DNA of 64,000 bases from Prevotellaceae bacterium (GTDB lineage Bacteria > Bacteroidota > Bacteroidia > Bacteroidales > Bacteroidaceae). Below are positions 52,058 to 60,684 of this stretch, piece by piece. The DNA lies in assembly GCA_028723525.1 (NCBI GenBank), contig JAQYET010000034.1, positions 1 through 64,000 on the forward strand, written 5' to 3'. The notes beneath the pieces are model-generated. The model saw nothing but the letters and a program-made list of their open reading frames with translations. It searched no databases and had not been told where the DNA came from. Position 1 is the stretch's first letter; the number at the start of each line of letters is the position of its first letter. The position numbers and the translations under genes were made by a program.

Positions 52058-52065
52058 CAAAGTTA
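52058..52065 (-). promoter_or_regulatory. -7 box of the FAH-porU-porV-ispF run
   Basis: TAACTTTG on the minus strand matches the consensus. The expected -33 position has only an A-rich run. It would drive all four genes, as no later strong promoter was seen in the short gaps. Confidence 0.55.
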
Positions 52066-52191
52066 CGAAACAAAAACGACAAAACGTGTTTTTAATATGA
52101 AAGTTTAACACTCTCTCGCAAATATGTTTTGTTAAAATATGATAACTGTGCAGGCACACGGAAACATACAATAGAAAAACAATCGAAATAA

Positions 52192-52223
52192 TTTGGCGCA
52201 TTGATTGAAAAGGATTACCTTTG
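52192..52223 (+). promoter_or_regulatory. Promoter of the small transcript at 52.2 kb
   Basis: TTTG (52192-52195), 20 bp, TACCTTTG (52216-52223): an exact consensus promoter. Nothing but a short ORF and a terminator follows it. Confidence 0.85.
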
Positions 52224-52229
52224 CAACCG

Positions 52230-52318
52230 TTATCCTGAAAACAATCTTTTTACCTTAAAAAACTAATACCTATTGGAGATATGGAGCGATTAGCTGTGAA
52301 GCCTGTCGCTTTTTTTTG
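52230..52318 (+). ncRNA. Putative small RNA ending at an intrinsic terminator
   Basis: A transcript of about 90 nt from the promoter at 52192-52223 to a hairpin (GCGAT...GTCGC, 52286-52309) followed by eight T. An ATG at 52281, preceded by GGAG, opens a 53-codon frame (52281-52442) that runs through the hairpin and T run, so most of that frame would lie beyond the terminator. I favour a small RNA or leader; a peptide is possible. No downstream plus-strand gene follows, so it is not the leader of a nearby gene. The rest of 52319-52562 shows nothing else. Confidence 0.55.
52286..52317 (+). terminator. Intrinsic terminator of the 52.2-kb transcript
   Basis: A stem of GCGAT/GTCGC and GCT/AGC with a small internal mismatch and a 4-nt loop, then a run of eight T. 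It ends the small transcript within a frame that continues to 52442. Confidence 0.7.
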
Positions 52319-52562
52319 TGCTTTTTTGCCAATATCCGCTTCTCCGAATAAGGTTATCGGGATTTTATTCTGGCAAAAACAAGCATCGTGTTTCACATTT
52401 TCAACTGCAAAAATATTGCCGTTTTTTACCATTGAAATGTAGAAATCGGGTAACGGTTGTAACATTCTGCTCGGATTGACGATTATGTGCAGCAATGTGA
52501 AAGGCGGTGTTCTGCATCATCGTCTGTCACCTTATGCCGCATAGTTGTTGCCGAACAGGAAA

Positions 52563-52646
52563 GCAAAATCGGCGGTTTTGCAAAGTAAAATCGGCGGTTT
52601 TGGTTTGCAATTTCGGCGATTTTGGTCGGTAAAACCGCCGAAATTG
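52563..52646. repeat. Four-unit 22-bp-period dyad array, copy 5
   Basis: Units at 52563-52580, 52585-52602, 52607-52624 and 52629-52646, exact 22-bp period with 4-bp spacers. Units 1 and 2 have GGCGG in place of GGCGA; their pairing is kept only by a T-G wobble, which would matter only in RNA. The array lies 34 bp after the nadD stop, in the gap to the 52.2-kb transcript. Confidence 0.95.
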
Positions 52647-52680
52647 TTTTCCGCTTCATCGTAAGCCGGCGTGCGAATGA

Positions 52681-53316
52681 CTATCTGTAAAGGTGCTCCC
52701 GGGCAATAAAGTCAGCCACCTGCGGATGAACATACCCGCGGATGTCCCTGCCCTCGGCTATCATTCGGCGCACGGCGGTGCTGCTGATGTTGTGAAGCGG
52801 TGTGTCAACAAGGCGCACCGTGGGCGGCAGCGAGGCGACATCTACGGAGTAACCCTCGCGGGGATAGATTGCTATGGGATAGTGGGCGAGTATCTCACCG
52901 GCGTTACGCCACTCGCCGAAGAGTTGCCAGTTGTCGGCACCTATCAGTAATACGAAGCGGTGCAGGGGATAGTCGGCGGAGAGGCGGCGCAGGGTGTCGT
53001 AGGTGTAAGAGGGTCGGGGGAGGCGGAATTCATAGTCGCTCGCCGCGAGCTGCGGTTCGTCGCTCAGAGCCATGCGCACCATTTCGAGTCGCAGGTCGTC
53101 GTCGAGCAACGCTCCCCGTGGCTTCAGCGGGTTGTGTGGAGAGACGAGAAACCACACCTCGTCAAGCCCCAATGTGCTCAGCATTTCCTTCGCGAGCGAC
53201 ACATGACCGTTGTGTATCGGATTGAATGAGCCGCCGAAAATGCCGCAGAGCGTGCCCTTGCCCGCTGCAAACGGGAATATGCGACCGGTAGGTTGGCGGT
53301 TATCCTCAGGCATCAT
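52681..53316 (-). CDS. nadD: Nicotinate-nucleotide adenylyltransferase
   Basis: A 211-residue enzyme of NAD synthesis that adenylates NaMN. The nucleotide-binding motif GIFGGSFNPIHNGHVSLA (about 25-42, with the H-x-G-H site) and the SSTAVRRMIAEG motif (the C-terminal I-S-S-T-x-x-R) are intact. The ATGATG start overlaps the gmk stop, so it is coupled to gmk. It is the last gene before array 5. Confidence 0.96.
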   Translation of the reverse strand: MMPEDNRQPTGRIFPFAAGKGTLCGIFGGSFNPIHNGHVSLAKEMLSTLGLDEVWFLVSPHNPLKPRGALLDDDLRLEMVRMALSDEPQLAASDYEFRLPRPSYTYDTLRRLSADYPLHRFVLLIGADNWQLFGEWRNAGEILAHYPIAIYPREGYSVDVASLPPTVRLVDTPLHNISSTAVRRMIAEGRDIRGYVHPQVADFIAREHLYR

Positions 53317-53891
53317 TGTACGTTAAGGAAGTCTTTCACAATTTCCAACACCTCATTTTCTGCCCTCTCAAGACTGTCGTTAATCACCGTTCTGTCGAAC
53401 CGGTCGGCAAACGACAGTTCGAACTCGGCACGTTGCAGACGCTTCTCTATCACCTCCGGGGCATCTGTGGCGCGATGTTCGAGCCGCTCTCGGAGCATGG
53501 CGATCGAGGGAGGCTGTATGAAGATGCTCAGTGCACGACTGCCATAAAACCGCTTTATGGCGCATCCGCCTTTCACATCGACATCGAACACCACGTTCTG
53601 ACCGACTTCCGACTGGCGTTCCACCTGCGATTTCAGTGTGCCGTAGAAGCAGTTTTCATACACTTCTTCATATTCGAGGAACTCTCCGTCGGCAATGCGT
53701 TGCTTGAACTCTTCGGGCGTAATGAAGAAATATTCCACACCGTTGCGCTCCTTTCCGCGCGGCTTTCGGCTGGTGCATGATATGCTGAAAGCCAACGACA
53801 GTTCGGGATGCTCCGTCATGAGCCATTCGAGAATAGTGCTCTTTCCGCTTCCGCTGGGAGCCGAGAAAATAATAAGTTTGCTCTCTTTCAT
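53313..53891 (-). CDS. gmk: Guanylate kinase
   Basis: A 192-residue kinase of GMP. I chose MKESKLIIFS; the frame runs 63 bp further upstream without similarity. The P-loop SAPSGSGKSTI (about 10-20), the GMP-binding SCTSRKPRGKERNGVEYFF and EYEEVYENCFYGT motifs are present. Overlaps nadD by 4 bp. In many Bacteroidetes yicC lies directly upstream; here a plus-strand lipoprotein gene comes between. Confidence 0.96.
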   Translation of the reverse strand: MKESKLIIFSAPSGSGKSTILEWLMTEHPELSLAFSISCTSRKPRGKERNGVEYFFITPEEFKQRIADGEFLEYEEVYENCFYGTLKSQVERQSEVGQNVVFDVDVKGGCAIKRFYGSRALSIFIQPPSIAMLRERLEHRATDAPEVIEKRLQRAEFELSFADRFDRTVINDSLERAENEVLEIVKDFLNVQ

Positions 53892-53985
53892 GCCGCGAAG
53901 ATACAAAAAACTATCGAAACGAGGAACATTCCGGCTCAAATTACGCGATTTCATATTTATAATTCGTGTTTGATTTTGCGTTAAA

Positions 53986-54017
53986 CTTGCATCGATTTCA
54001 TTTTTTTACTACCTTTG
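53986..54017 (+). promoter_or_regulatory. Promoter of the WKNG-repeat lipoprotein gene
   Basis: CTTG (53986-53989), 20 bp, TACCTTTG (54010-54017). The leader is about 27 nt to the ATG at 54051. Confidence 0.8.
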
Positions 54018-54050
54018 CAGGTGACACAATTTAACAAAAACAACACGATT

Positions 54051-55199
54051 ATGAAGAAACTTATTATTGCAATTACTGCCATGATTGCCTTGGCGTGCAC
54101 CGGTAATAGGGAGACAAAGGCAGCGGAAGGCAGTGACGGTGGAGATGCGAAGAAAGACGTATATGTGCTTGGGTATGCTCAGGATAGCACCCGCACGAAT
54201 AAGAGTGAAGAGTTTTCCGAAGGACAACCATTTGACGTTGTGTACTGGAAAAACGGCATTGCGACAAACATTGTAGAGGAAACAGGTATCCCCGATGGGT
54301 ACAACGATTTCCATACTAAGGACATGATTGCCATTGACGGGAAACTGGCATTTCTCGGAATAGCCCGCCATGAGCAGGACTATGACTTTGATTTCTTCGT
54401 CTGGAAAGACGGTAAATTCACGAAACTTGAGGGCGGTTCGGGCGTAAACAATCCGATGATGGTTGACATCGGGGGAGAGATTGCAGTGCTGGGGTGCATC
54501 CAAAAAGACGACAACGAAGGGGCTATAGTGTTAAGTCCGGTGATGTGGGACAAGAATGGTAAACATAAAACACTCGACATGGGGGAATATTACAACTGCG
54601 ACCTGCATAATGTCTGTGTATCCGACGGTGACGTCTATGCCTGCGGAAGGGTTTACAACGGCGATAACAACAAAGGCATCGGGGCGATATGGAAGAATGG
54701 GAGGCTGACAACATACGGAGCACCCGAGGGCAGGACGACTATGTTTGGGTTCACCGCGATATGCGTTTCGGGCAACGATGTGTATGCGGCGATGCCGTAC
54801 AACTCGGACAAACCTAACGCTCAAGACCTTGCGTTGTGGAAGAACGGCAGGATAATCGAGACACTTGTAAAAGGCGGTGAACTGCCTATTGCCTACTGCA
54901 TGGCAATCAGCGGCAATGATGTTTATGTGGGAGGATGTGAGAACATATACACCGACAACAGCAATATTTACACCAAGAGTTTGCCGAGAATATGGAAAAA
55001 CGGCAAGGCAATGACGATTGACGAGGGTGAAGGCTTAGGTTATGTGTCATATATGACCGTGGACGAGAACACCGTTTATGCCTGCGGCAATCTCGACTTC
55101 TACGGCGTGTTGTGGACAAACGGCAAGCACAAGAAACTCCCCGGAGCCAACGGACAGGCTGCTACACAAAAGGTTGTGGTATTGCCGGCGAAACGGTGA
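54051..55199 (+). CDS. Seven-bladed WKNG-repeat lipoprotein
   Basis: A 382-residue lipoprotein starting at MKKLIIAIT; lipobox ALAC (Cys16). Seven copies of a W-x-N/D-G motif (Trp at about 66, 118, 166, 214, 263, 315 and 355, spacing 40-52) match a seven-bladed beta-propeller, each blade ending in a strand such as DVYACGR or DVYVGGC. I know similar WKNG-repeat proteins only as uncharacterised Bacteroidetes lipoproteins. It stands alone with its own promoter and terminator between minus-strand yicC and gmk. A ligand-binding surface protein is likely; the ligand is unknown. Confidence 0.78.
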   Translation: MKKLIIAITAMIALACTGNRETKAAEGSDGGDAKKDVYVLGYAQDSTRTNKSEEFSEGQPFDVVYWKNGIATNIVEETGIPDGYNDFHTKDMIAIDGKLAFLGIARHEQDYDFDFFVWKDGKFTKLEGGSGVNNPMMVDIGGEIAVLGCIQKDDNEGAIVLSPVMWDKNGKHKTLDMGEYYNCDLHNVCVSDGDVYACGRVYNGDNNKGIGAIWKNGRLTTYGAPEGRTTMFGFTAICVSGNDVYAAMPYNSDKPNAQDLALWKNGRIIETLVKGGELPIAYCMAISGNDVYVGGCENIYTDNSNIYTKSLPRIWKNGKAMTIDEGEGLGYVSYMTVDENTVYACGNLDFYGVLWTNGKHKKLPGANGQAATQKVVVLPAKR

Positions 55200-55206
55200 A
55201 TGAGCG

Positions 55207-55240
55207 ATACGGCGGTTTCATGTTAATGAAGCCGCCGTAT
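55207..55240. terminator. Bidirectional terminator between lipoprotein and yicC genes
   Basis: 14-bp arms at 55207-55220 and 55227-55240, one G-T wobble, 6-nt loop. It separates the convergent lipoprotein and yicC genes. Confidence 0.85.
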
Positions 55241-55267
55241 TGTATTATCGGTTGGTGCGAGAGAGAT

Positions 55268-56146
55268 TTACAAAGCATTGAGCACCTGTTCTTTTATCTG
55301 CTCCAGTTCGTCTTTCATCTGCACCACGATGTTCTGCATCTCTGCGAGGTTGCTCTTCGAACCGGTGGTGTTTATCTCGCGTCCCATTTCCTGTGCAATG
55401 AAGCCCAGCTTCTTTCCTTGGCACTCATTGTCCTCCATTGTCTCGCGGAAATAGCGCAGGTGGTTGGCAAGGCGTTGCTTCTCCTCGCTGATGTCGAGTT
55501 TTTCGATGTAGTAGATGAGTTCCTGTTCGAGACGATTCTTGTCATATTCCACTTCGGGGATAGACTTCAGTCCGTCGATGATGCGCAGCCTTATCTTCTC
55601 CACCCGTGATGTTTCATACTGTCCGATGCTCTCAAGCAAGGCTGCGATGTTGTCGAGTTTCTCGCTGAACTTACGCTGCAGGGCAGCCCCCTCCTGCCGA
55701 CGGAACTCCATTGTGCTATCCAAAGCGTCGGCAAGAGCCTTCTCCACGGCAGCCCATTCATCCTCGCCGAGAGTCTCTATTTCTGTCTTTGCGAGCACGT
55801 CGGGCATGCGCATCAATGTTGGCAGCAGCGTTTCCGGCGATAAAGGAAATCCCACTTTGTCGGCAATTTCCTTCATCTGACTGAAATAATTTCCCACGAG
55901 AGCGGCGTTGATTGGCGTGGCATCGACGCTGGTCTCTTTCTCCACCCACACGTTCAGGTCAATCTTTCCCCTCACGAGTGCCGCAGACACGGTCTGCCTA
56001 ATCTCCATTTCCTTCTCTCTATATAGCGGAGCGATGCGTGTCGAGAGGTCGAGAGTTTTCGAGTTCAGCGACTTTATCTCAACATTTATTTTCTTGTCTC
56101 CATAAGCAACAACGGCTTTGCCGTAACCTGTCATCGATAGTATCAT
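55268..56146 (-). CDS. yicC: YicC-family endoribonuclease-like protein
   Basis: A 292-residue protein. It begins MILSMTGYGKAVV (the conserved MTG-x-G start) and has the N-terminal YicC domain and C-terminal DUF1732-like segment (ANHLRYFRETMEDNECQGKKLGFIAQEMGREINTTGSKSN). The last is the family hallmark. Members are RNases acting on small RNAs in E. coli. It is divergent from tsaB across a 90-bp gap containing -7-like boxes (for example TACTTTTG, 56179-56172, minus). Confidence 0.94.
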   Translation of the reverse strand: MILSMTGYGKAVVAYGDKKINVEIKSLNSKTLDLSTRIAPLYREKEMEIRQTVSAALVRGKIDLNVWVEKETSVDATPINAALVGNYFSQMKEIADKVGFPLSPETLLPTLMRMPDVLAKTEIETLGEDEWAAVEKALADALDSTMEFRRQEGAALQRKFSEKLDNIAALLESIGQYETSRVEKIRLRIIDGLKSIPEVEYDKNRLEQELIYYIEKLDISEEKQRLANHLRYFRETMEDNECQGKKLGFIAQEMGREINTTGSKSNLAEMQNIVVQMKDELEQIKEQVLNAL

Positions 56147-56171
56147 ATCATTCTTTCACGTTAATTTTCTG

Positions 56172-56209
56172 CAAAAGTAATATTTTTTATCGGGAAATGA
56201 GTAAATTTG
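56172..56209. promoter_or_regulatory. Divergent yicC / tsaB promoter region
   Basis: TACTTTTG on the minus strand (56179-56172) could serve yicC; TAAATTTG on the plus strand (56202-56209) could serve tsaB. The -33 elements are weak in both, so the call rests on the -7 boxes and on position. Confidence 0.5.
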
Positions 56210-56236
56210 CAAAATTATTAAGACTACAACAGCATT

Positions 56237-56926
56237 ATGGCGTGTATTTTAAGCATTGAGACAAGCACTGACGTATGTTCCGTTGCCATGAGTGAGAACG
56301 GGCAATGTATTTTCAAGCAGGAAGATTACAGCGGTCCTAACCATGCCGTGAGCCTTGGTGTCTATGTTGACGAGGCACTGTCGTTCACCGACAATCACGC
56401 CATCCCGCTCGCTGCTGTGGCGGTCAGTGGCGGTCCCGGGTCATACACAGGGCTGCGCATCGGCGTATCTATGGCAAAGGGAGTGTGCTATGGGAGGAAT
56501 GTTCCGCTCATATCCGTGCCCACGCTCGAAGTGATGTGTGTGCCGGTTTTGCTGGAGCATGAGATAGAAGACGACGCTCTGCTGTGCCCGATGATTGACG
56601 CACGGCGCATGGAAGTGTATTCCGCGATATACGACAGGGCACTGAAGGAGCAGCGCGAGACACGCGCCGACGTGGTGGATGCCGACACCTATCGCGAATA
56701 TCTCGACCGCCGACCGGTGTATTTCTTCGGCAACGGGGCAGCGAAGTGTATGGAAACGATAAACCATCCCAATGCTCACCTGATAGAGGGGATAGTACCT
56801 TTGGCCAAGAATATGTTCCCTATTGCAGAGCGGAAATGGGTTGAGGGAGAGCATGAAGACGTGGCTTACTACGTGCCTTTCTATCTGAAAGACTTCGTGG
56901 CGAAGATGCCCAAGCAACTCATTTGA
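56237..56926 (+). CDS. tsaB: tRNA threonylcarbamoyladenosine biosynthesis protein TsaB
   Basis: A 229-residue actin-fold protein of the t6A37 complex. It begins CILSIETSTDVCSVAM and has GGPGSYTGLRIGVSMAKGVCY (about 65-85), the TsaB signature. It joins TsaD and TsaE, not in this window. The next gene, DUF4290, starts 50 bp later. Confidence 0.95.
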   Translation: MACILSIETSTDVCSVAMSENGQCIFKQEDYSGPNHAVSLGVYVDEALSFTDNHAIPLAAVAVSGGPGSYTGLRIGVSMAKGVCYGRNVPLISVPTLEVMCVPVLLEHEIEDDALLCPMIDARRMEVYSAIYDRALKEQRETRADVVDADTYREYLDRRPVYFFGNGAAKCMETINHPNAHLIEGIVPLAKNMFPIAERKWVEGEHEDVAYYVPFYLKDFVAKMPKQLI

Positions 56927-56976
56927 TGAGCAAACATGATTTTATGAACAAAGAATAAAGATTTAAGAGTAAGTAT

Positions 56977-57588
56977 ATGAACATTGAAGGACTTGACTAT
57001 AACACGCAACGCGAGAAACTTGTGATGCCGGAATACGGACGTGAGGTGCAGAATATGGTTAGCCATGCCATGACATTAGAGACAAAAGAGGAACGTCAAC
57101 GCTGCGCAAATGCCATAATAAAGGTGATGGGGCAAATGGCATCGAAGAACAAAGACAGCATAGACTACGAAAGAAAGCTGTGGGATCATCTCGCTATAAT
57201 GAGCGATTTCAAACTCGACATAGACTATCCTTACGACGTTTCGGGAGCACTGAAGATTGCGGCAAAGCCCGAACCAATGGAATATCCGATGAAACAGATA
57301 CCCGTGAGGCACTACGGAAAGATGATGTTTGAGATTTTCGACAAACTGAAAAGCATGCCCGAAGGAAAGGAAAGAGACGAACTGGTGAGACTCACCGCAA
57401 ACCAGATGAAGCATAATCTGGAGCAATGGAGTCAAGGTTCGATAGACGACGAGAAGATTGCGAGCGACCTCGCACGCTTCACCGACGGCGTGATACAGCT
57501 CGACTTGAGCACATTCAAGTTCAACACCTCCTACGCCACAAAGCCAATGGCGCAGGGACAACAGGCAAAGAAAAGAAAAAGGAAGTAA
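56977..57588 (+). CDS. DUF4290 family protein
   Basis: A 203-residue soluble protein specific to Bacteroidetes. It begins MNIEGLDYNTQREKLVMPEYGREVQNMV, matching DUF4290, and ends in a basic KKRKRK tail. The function is unknown. It lies 15 bp before murA; the gene order DUF4290-murA-rimM-dxr-rseP appears conserved in the group. Confidence 0.9.
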   Translation: MNIEGLDYNTQREKLVMPEYGREVQNMVSHAMTLETKEERQRCANAIIKVMGQMASKNKDSIDYERKLWDHLAIMSDFKLDIDYPYDVSGALKIAAKPEPMEYPMKQIPVRHYGKMMFEIFDKLKSMPEGKERDELVRLTANQMKHNLEQWSQGSIDDEKIASDLARFTDGVIQLDLSTFKFNTSYATKPMAQGQQAKKRKRK

Positions 57589-57603
57589 CAAAAGCCGCAA
57601 GCC

Positions 57604-58950
57604 ATGCAATCATTCATAATAGAAGGAGGTCATAAACTGAGCGGAACAATCATACCGCAGGGAGCAAAGAACGAAGCCCTGCAGGTGATTTGTGCATCGC
57701 TGCTGACAGAAGAGACAGTGAGAATAGACAACGTGCCGAACATCCTCGACGTGAACAACCTCATTCAACTGCTGCGCGACATCGGCGTAGAGGTGGAGAA
57801 GCAGGGGGAGAACGGCTACTCCTTCCGTGCCGCAAACCTAAACCTCGACTTCCTTGGGAGCGACGTGTTTGCGAACAAATGCTCCGCCCTGCGAGGCTCG
57901 GTGCTCATGATAGGACCGCTGCTGGCACGCTTCGGAAAGGCTGTGGTGGCAGAGCCCGGGGGCGACAAGATAGGCAGGCGCAGGCTCGACACGCATTTCC
58001 TCGGGTTCAAGAACCTCGGTGCAAACTTTGAGTTCAATGCCTTACAGAACGTTTATGAGATACAGGCACTGCCCGAAGACGGCGGAACCGAAGAACAAAG
58101 GTGCAACTCATTGCACGGAACATACATGCTGCTCGACGAAGCAAGCGTGACAGGCACGGCGAATATCATAATGGCTGCCACGCTCGCCGAGGGCACAACG
58201 ACAATATATAACGCCGCCTGCGAGCCTTACATACAGCAACTTTGCACCATGCTGAACAACATGGGGGCACGAATTACGGGTATAGGAAGCAATCTCCTTA
58301 CGATAGATGGCGTGAAATCGCTCTGCGGTACGGCTCACAGAATACTGCCGGACATGATTGAAGTGGGGTCGTTCATCGGAATGGCTGCCATGATTGGCGA
58401 CGGAATACGCATCAAAGACGTGTCGTTGCGCAACCTCGGAATAATCCCGGAGGCATTCCGCCGGCTCGGAGTGGATATAAAGACCGAGGGCGACGACATC
58501 ATAATTCCGCGTCAGGAGCATTATGTGGTTGACTCGTTCATCGACGGCTCTATAATGACTCTTGCCGACGCACCGTGGCCCGGACTCACTCCCGACTTGA
58601 TATCTGTGCTGCTCGTGGTGGCAACACAAGCCCGCGGTTCGGTTCTCATACATCAGAAGATGTTTGAGAGTCGCCTGTTCTTCTTGGACAAACTTATAGA
58701 CATGGGGGCACAGATAATACTTTGCGACCCTCATCGTGCCGTGGTGATTGGTCACGACCGCACGAAACAACTGCGCGCAGGACGGATGACAAGTCCCGAC
58801 ATACGTGCCGGCATCGCCTTGCTCATCGCCGCTCTCACGGCAGGAGGCACCAGCAGGATTGACAACATCGGGCAGATTGACCGCGGATATGAGAACATCG
58901 AGGCACGCCTAAACGCTCTCGGAGCACGAATAACAAGGGTGGAGAACTGA
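57604..58950 (+). CDS. murA: UDP-N-acetylglucosamine 1-carboxyvinyltransferase (fosfomycin-insensitive type)
   Basis: A 448-residue enzyme of the first committed step of peptidoglycan synthesis, adding enolpyruvate to UDP-GlcNAc. Motifs AKNEALQ (near the N-terminus, with the substrate-binding Lys) and GGDKIGRRRLDTH (about 119-131). In most MurA proteins the loop carries a catalytic Cys in the sequence GGCxIG; here it is Asp121 (codon GAC at 57964-57966). Mycobacterial and chlamydial enzymes with Asp at this site are active and resist fosfomycin, so the same is expected. It lies between DUF4290 and rimM. Confidence 0.96.
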   Translation: MQSFIIEGGHKLSGTIIPQGAKNEALQVICASLLTEETVRIDNVPNILDVNNLIQLLRDIGVEVEKQGENGYSFRAANLNLDFLGSDVFANKCSALRGSVLMIGPLLARFGKAVVAEPGGDKIGRRRLDTHFLGFKNLGANFEFNALQNVYEIQALPEDGGTEEQRCNSLHGTYMLLDEASVTGTANIIMAATLAEGTTTIYNAACEPYIQQLCTMLNNMGARITGIGSNLLTIDGVKSLCGTAHRILPDMIEVGSFIGMAAMIGDGIRIKDVSLRNLGIIPEAFRRLGVDIKTEGDDIIIPRQEHYVVDSFIDGSIMTLADAPWPGLTPDLISVLLVVATQARGSVLIHQKMFESRLFFLDKLIDMGAQIILCDPHRAVVIGHDRTKQLRAGRMTSPDIRAGIALLIAALTAGGTSRIDNIGQIDRGYENIEARLNALGARITRVEN

Positions 58951-58953
58951 GGG

Positions 58954-59481
58954 ATGATAAGGGAAGAAGAGGTTTATCGGATAGGGAAAATCGGCAAACC
59001 GCACGGAGTGAAGGGCGAGGTAACGATGATGTTCAGCGACGATGTGTTCGACCGTGTGGATGCTGAATACGTGGTGATTGACACAGAGGGCATACTCGTG
59101 CCGTTCTTCTTTGAGGAATATCGCTTCCGAACCGACGAAACGGCGATAGTGAAGTTCGCCGACATCGACACGCAAGAGCAGGCACGGAGCCTCACAAACT
59201 GCGAAGTGTTTTTTCCGCGACACCTCTCCGACGGCAGCGAAGACGGTTTCTCACTGAACGAACTGGTGGGATTTGAGATAAAGGAGCATATATATAATAA
59301 GGTGATAGGAACGGTTTGCGGTATCGACGGAACAACGGCAAATACCCTCTTTGAGGTTCGTAAAGACGACGGCGGCAATTTGCTGATACCGGCTTCGCCC
59401 GAACTGATAACGGAAATCGACACCGACAGCCGCACCATAACAATGACCTTACCCGAAGGTTTGCTCGACTTACAGCATTAA
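58954..59481 (+). CDS. rimM: Ribosome maturation factor RimM
   Basis: A 175-residue 30S-assembly factor. It begins EEVYRIGKIGKPHGVKGEV (the RimM N-domain G-K-x-x-x-x-H-G-x-x-G-E) and has a PRC-barrel C-domain (about 95-170, with GTVCGIDGTTANTLFEV and LIPASPELITEID). It starts 3 bp after the murA stop and 6 bp before dxr. In many bacteria it lies with rpsP/trmD; the murA-rimM-dxr order here is the Bacteroidetes one. Confidence 0.95.
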   Translation: MIREEEVYRIGKIGKPHGVKGEVTMMFSDDVFDRVDAEYVVIDTEGILVPFFFEEYRFRTDETAIVKFADIDTQEQARSLTNCEVFFPRHLSDGSEDGFSLNELVGFEIKEHIYNKVIGTVCGIDGTTANTLFEVRKDDGGNLLIPASPELITEIDTDSRTITMTLPEGLLDLQH

Positions 59482-59487
59482 AAGAAA

Positions 59488-60642
59488 ATGGAAACAAAGA
59501 AACAAATAGCAATATTAGGCTCAACAGGAAGCATCGGAACACAGGCATTGCAGGTGATAGAAGAACACAGCGACCTGTATGAGGTATATTGTCTCACGGC
59601 AAACAACCGCGTCAGGGAACTGGCAGAACAGGCTCGGCGGTTTCGTCCTGCAGCAGTGGTGATTGCCAACGAAGCGCGATACGACGAACTGAAGGCGATG
59701 CTCAGCGACCTGCCGGAAGTGAAAGTGTATGCCGGAGAGCGCGCCATTGACGAGATAGTGGAAGCCGACCCAATCGACATGGTGCTCACGGCAATGGTGG
59801 GTTTCGCCGGTCTTTCGCCCACTATCCACGCCATAAAAGCAGGGAAGAAGATTTGCCTCGCCAACAAAGAGACGCTCGTGGTGGCAGGAGAACTGATAAC
59901 AAGGCTCGCAATGGAGAACCACGCACCGATACTTCCGGTGGACAGTGAGCACTCGGCGATATTCCAAAGCATCGTGGGAGAGGGCGACAACCCTATAGAA
60001 AAGATACTGCTCACAGCCTCGGGAGGTCCGTTCCGACTGATGACAAACGAGCAGATAGCCACCGTAACGAAAGCTGATGCACTGAAACATCCCACTTGGG
60101 ACATGGGAGCGAAGATAACAATAGACTCTGCCACGATGATGAACAAAGGCTTCGAGGTAATCGAAGCGAAATGGCTTTTCGGCGTAGAGGCAGACGATAT
60201 AGAGGTGCTTGTCCACCCACAGTCAATCGTTCACAGCGCAGTGCAGTTCTGCGACGGTTCGGTGAAAGCCCAACTCGGCGTGCCCGACATGCGCCTGCCG
60301 ATACAATATGCGTTCTCGTTCCCCGACAGACTGACGCTCACCGGCAACCGTCTCGACCTTTTCAAACAGCCGCTTGAGTTCTTCAAGCCCGACCTTGAGA
60401 AGTTCCGTTGCCTCGCCCTTGCTTTCGAAGCGATACGCCGCGGAGGTAACATGCCGTGCATCGTGAACGCCGCAAACGAGATAGTAAACCGCGCTTTCCT
60501 TGAAGACAGGTGCTCGTTCCCGCAGATTGCCGAGATAATCGAGCGCACAATGGAGCGCGCAACGTTCAATGCCTCGCCCGACTACGACGTGTATATCGAG
60601 ACCGACAGCGAGGCAAGGCGCATCGCAACAAGCCTATTATAG
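59488..60642 (+). CDS. dxr: 1-deoxy-D-xylulose 5-phosphate reductoisomerase
   Basis: A 384-residue enzyme of the MEP pathway that turns DXP into MEP with NADPH. NADPH motif LGSTGSIGTQAL (about 10-21), ANKETLVVAGE (about 120), the metal and substrate loop PVDSEHSAIFQ, ASGGPFR and the KWLFGVEADDIEVLVHPQSIVHS block are all present. Fosmidomycin acts on this enzyme. It is 6 bp after rimM and 42 bp before rseP. Confidence 0.97.
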   Translation: METKKQIAILGSTGSIGTQALQVIEEHSDLYEVYCLTANNRVRELAEQARRFRPAAVVIANEARYDELKAMLSDLPEVKVYAGERAIDEIVEADPIDMVLTAMVGFAGLSPTIHAIKAGKKICLANKETLVVAGELITRLAMENHAPILPVDSEHSAIFQSIVGEGDNPIEKILLTASGGPFRLMTNEQIATVTKADALKHPTWDMGAKITIDSATMMNKGFEVIEAKWLFGVEADDIEVLVHPQSIVHSAVQFCDGSVKAQLGVPDMRLPIQYAFSFPDRLTLTGNRLDLFKQPLEFFKPDLEKFRCLALAFEAIRRGGNMPCIVNAANEIVNRAFLEDRCSFPQIAEIIERTMERATFNASPDYDVYIETDSEARRIATSLL

Positions 60643-60684
60643 AACAGAAAAATCAAAAAACACAGTAACACATCATTTTAATAT

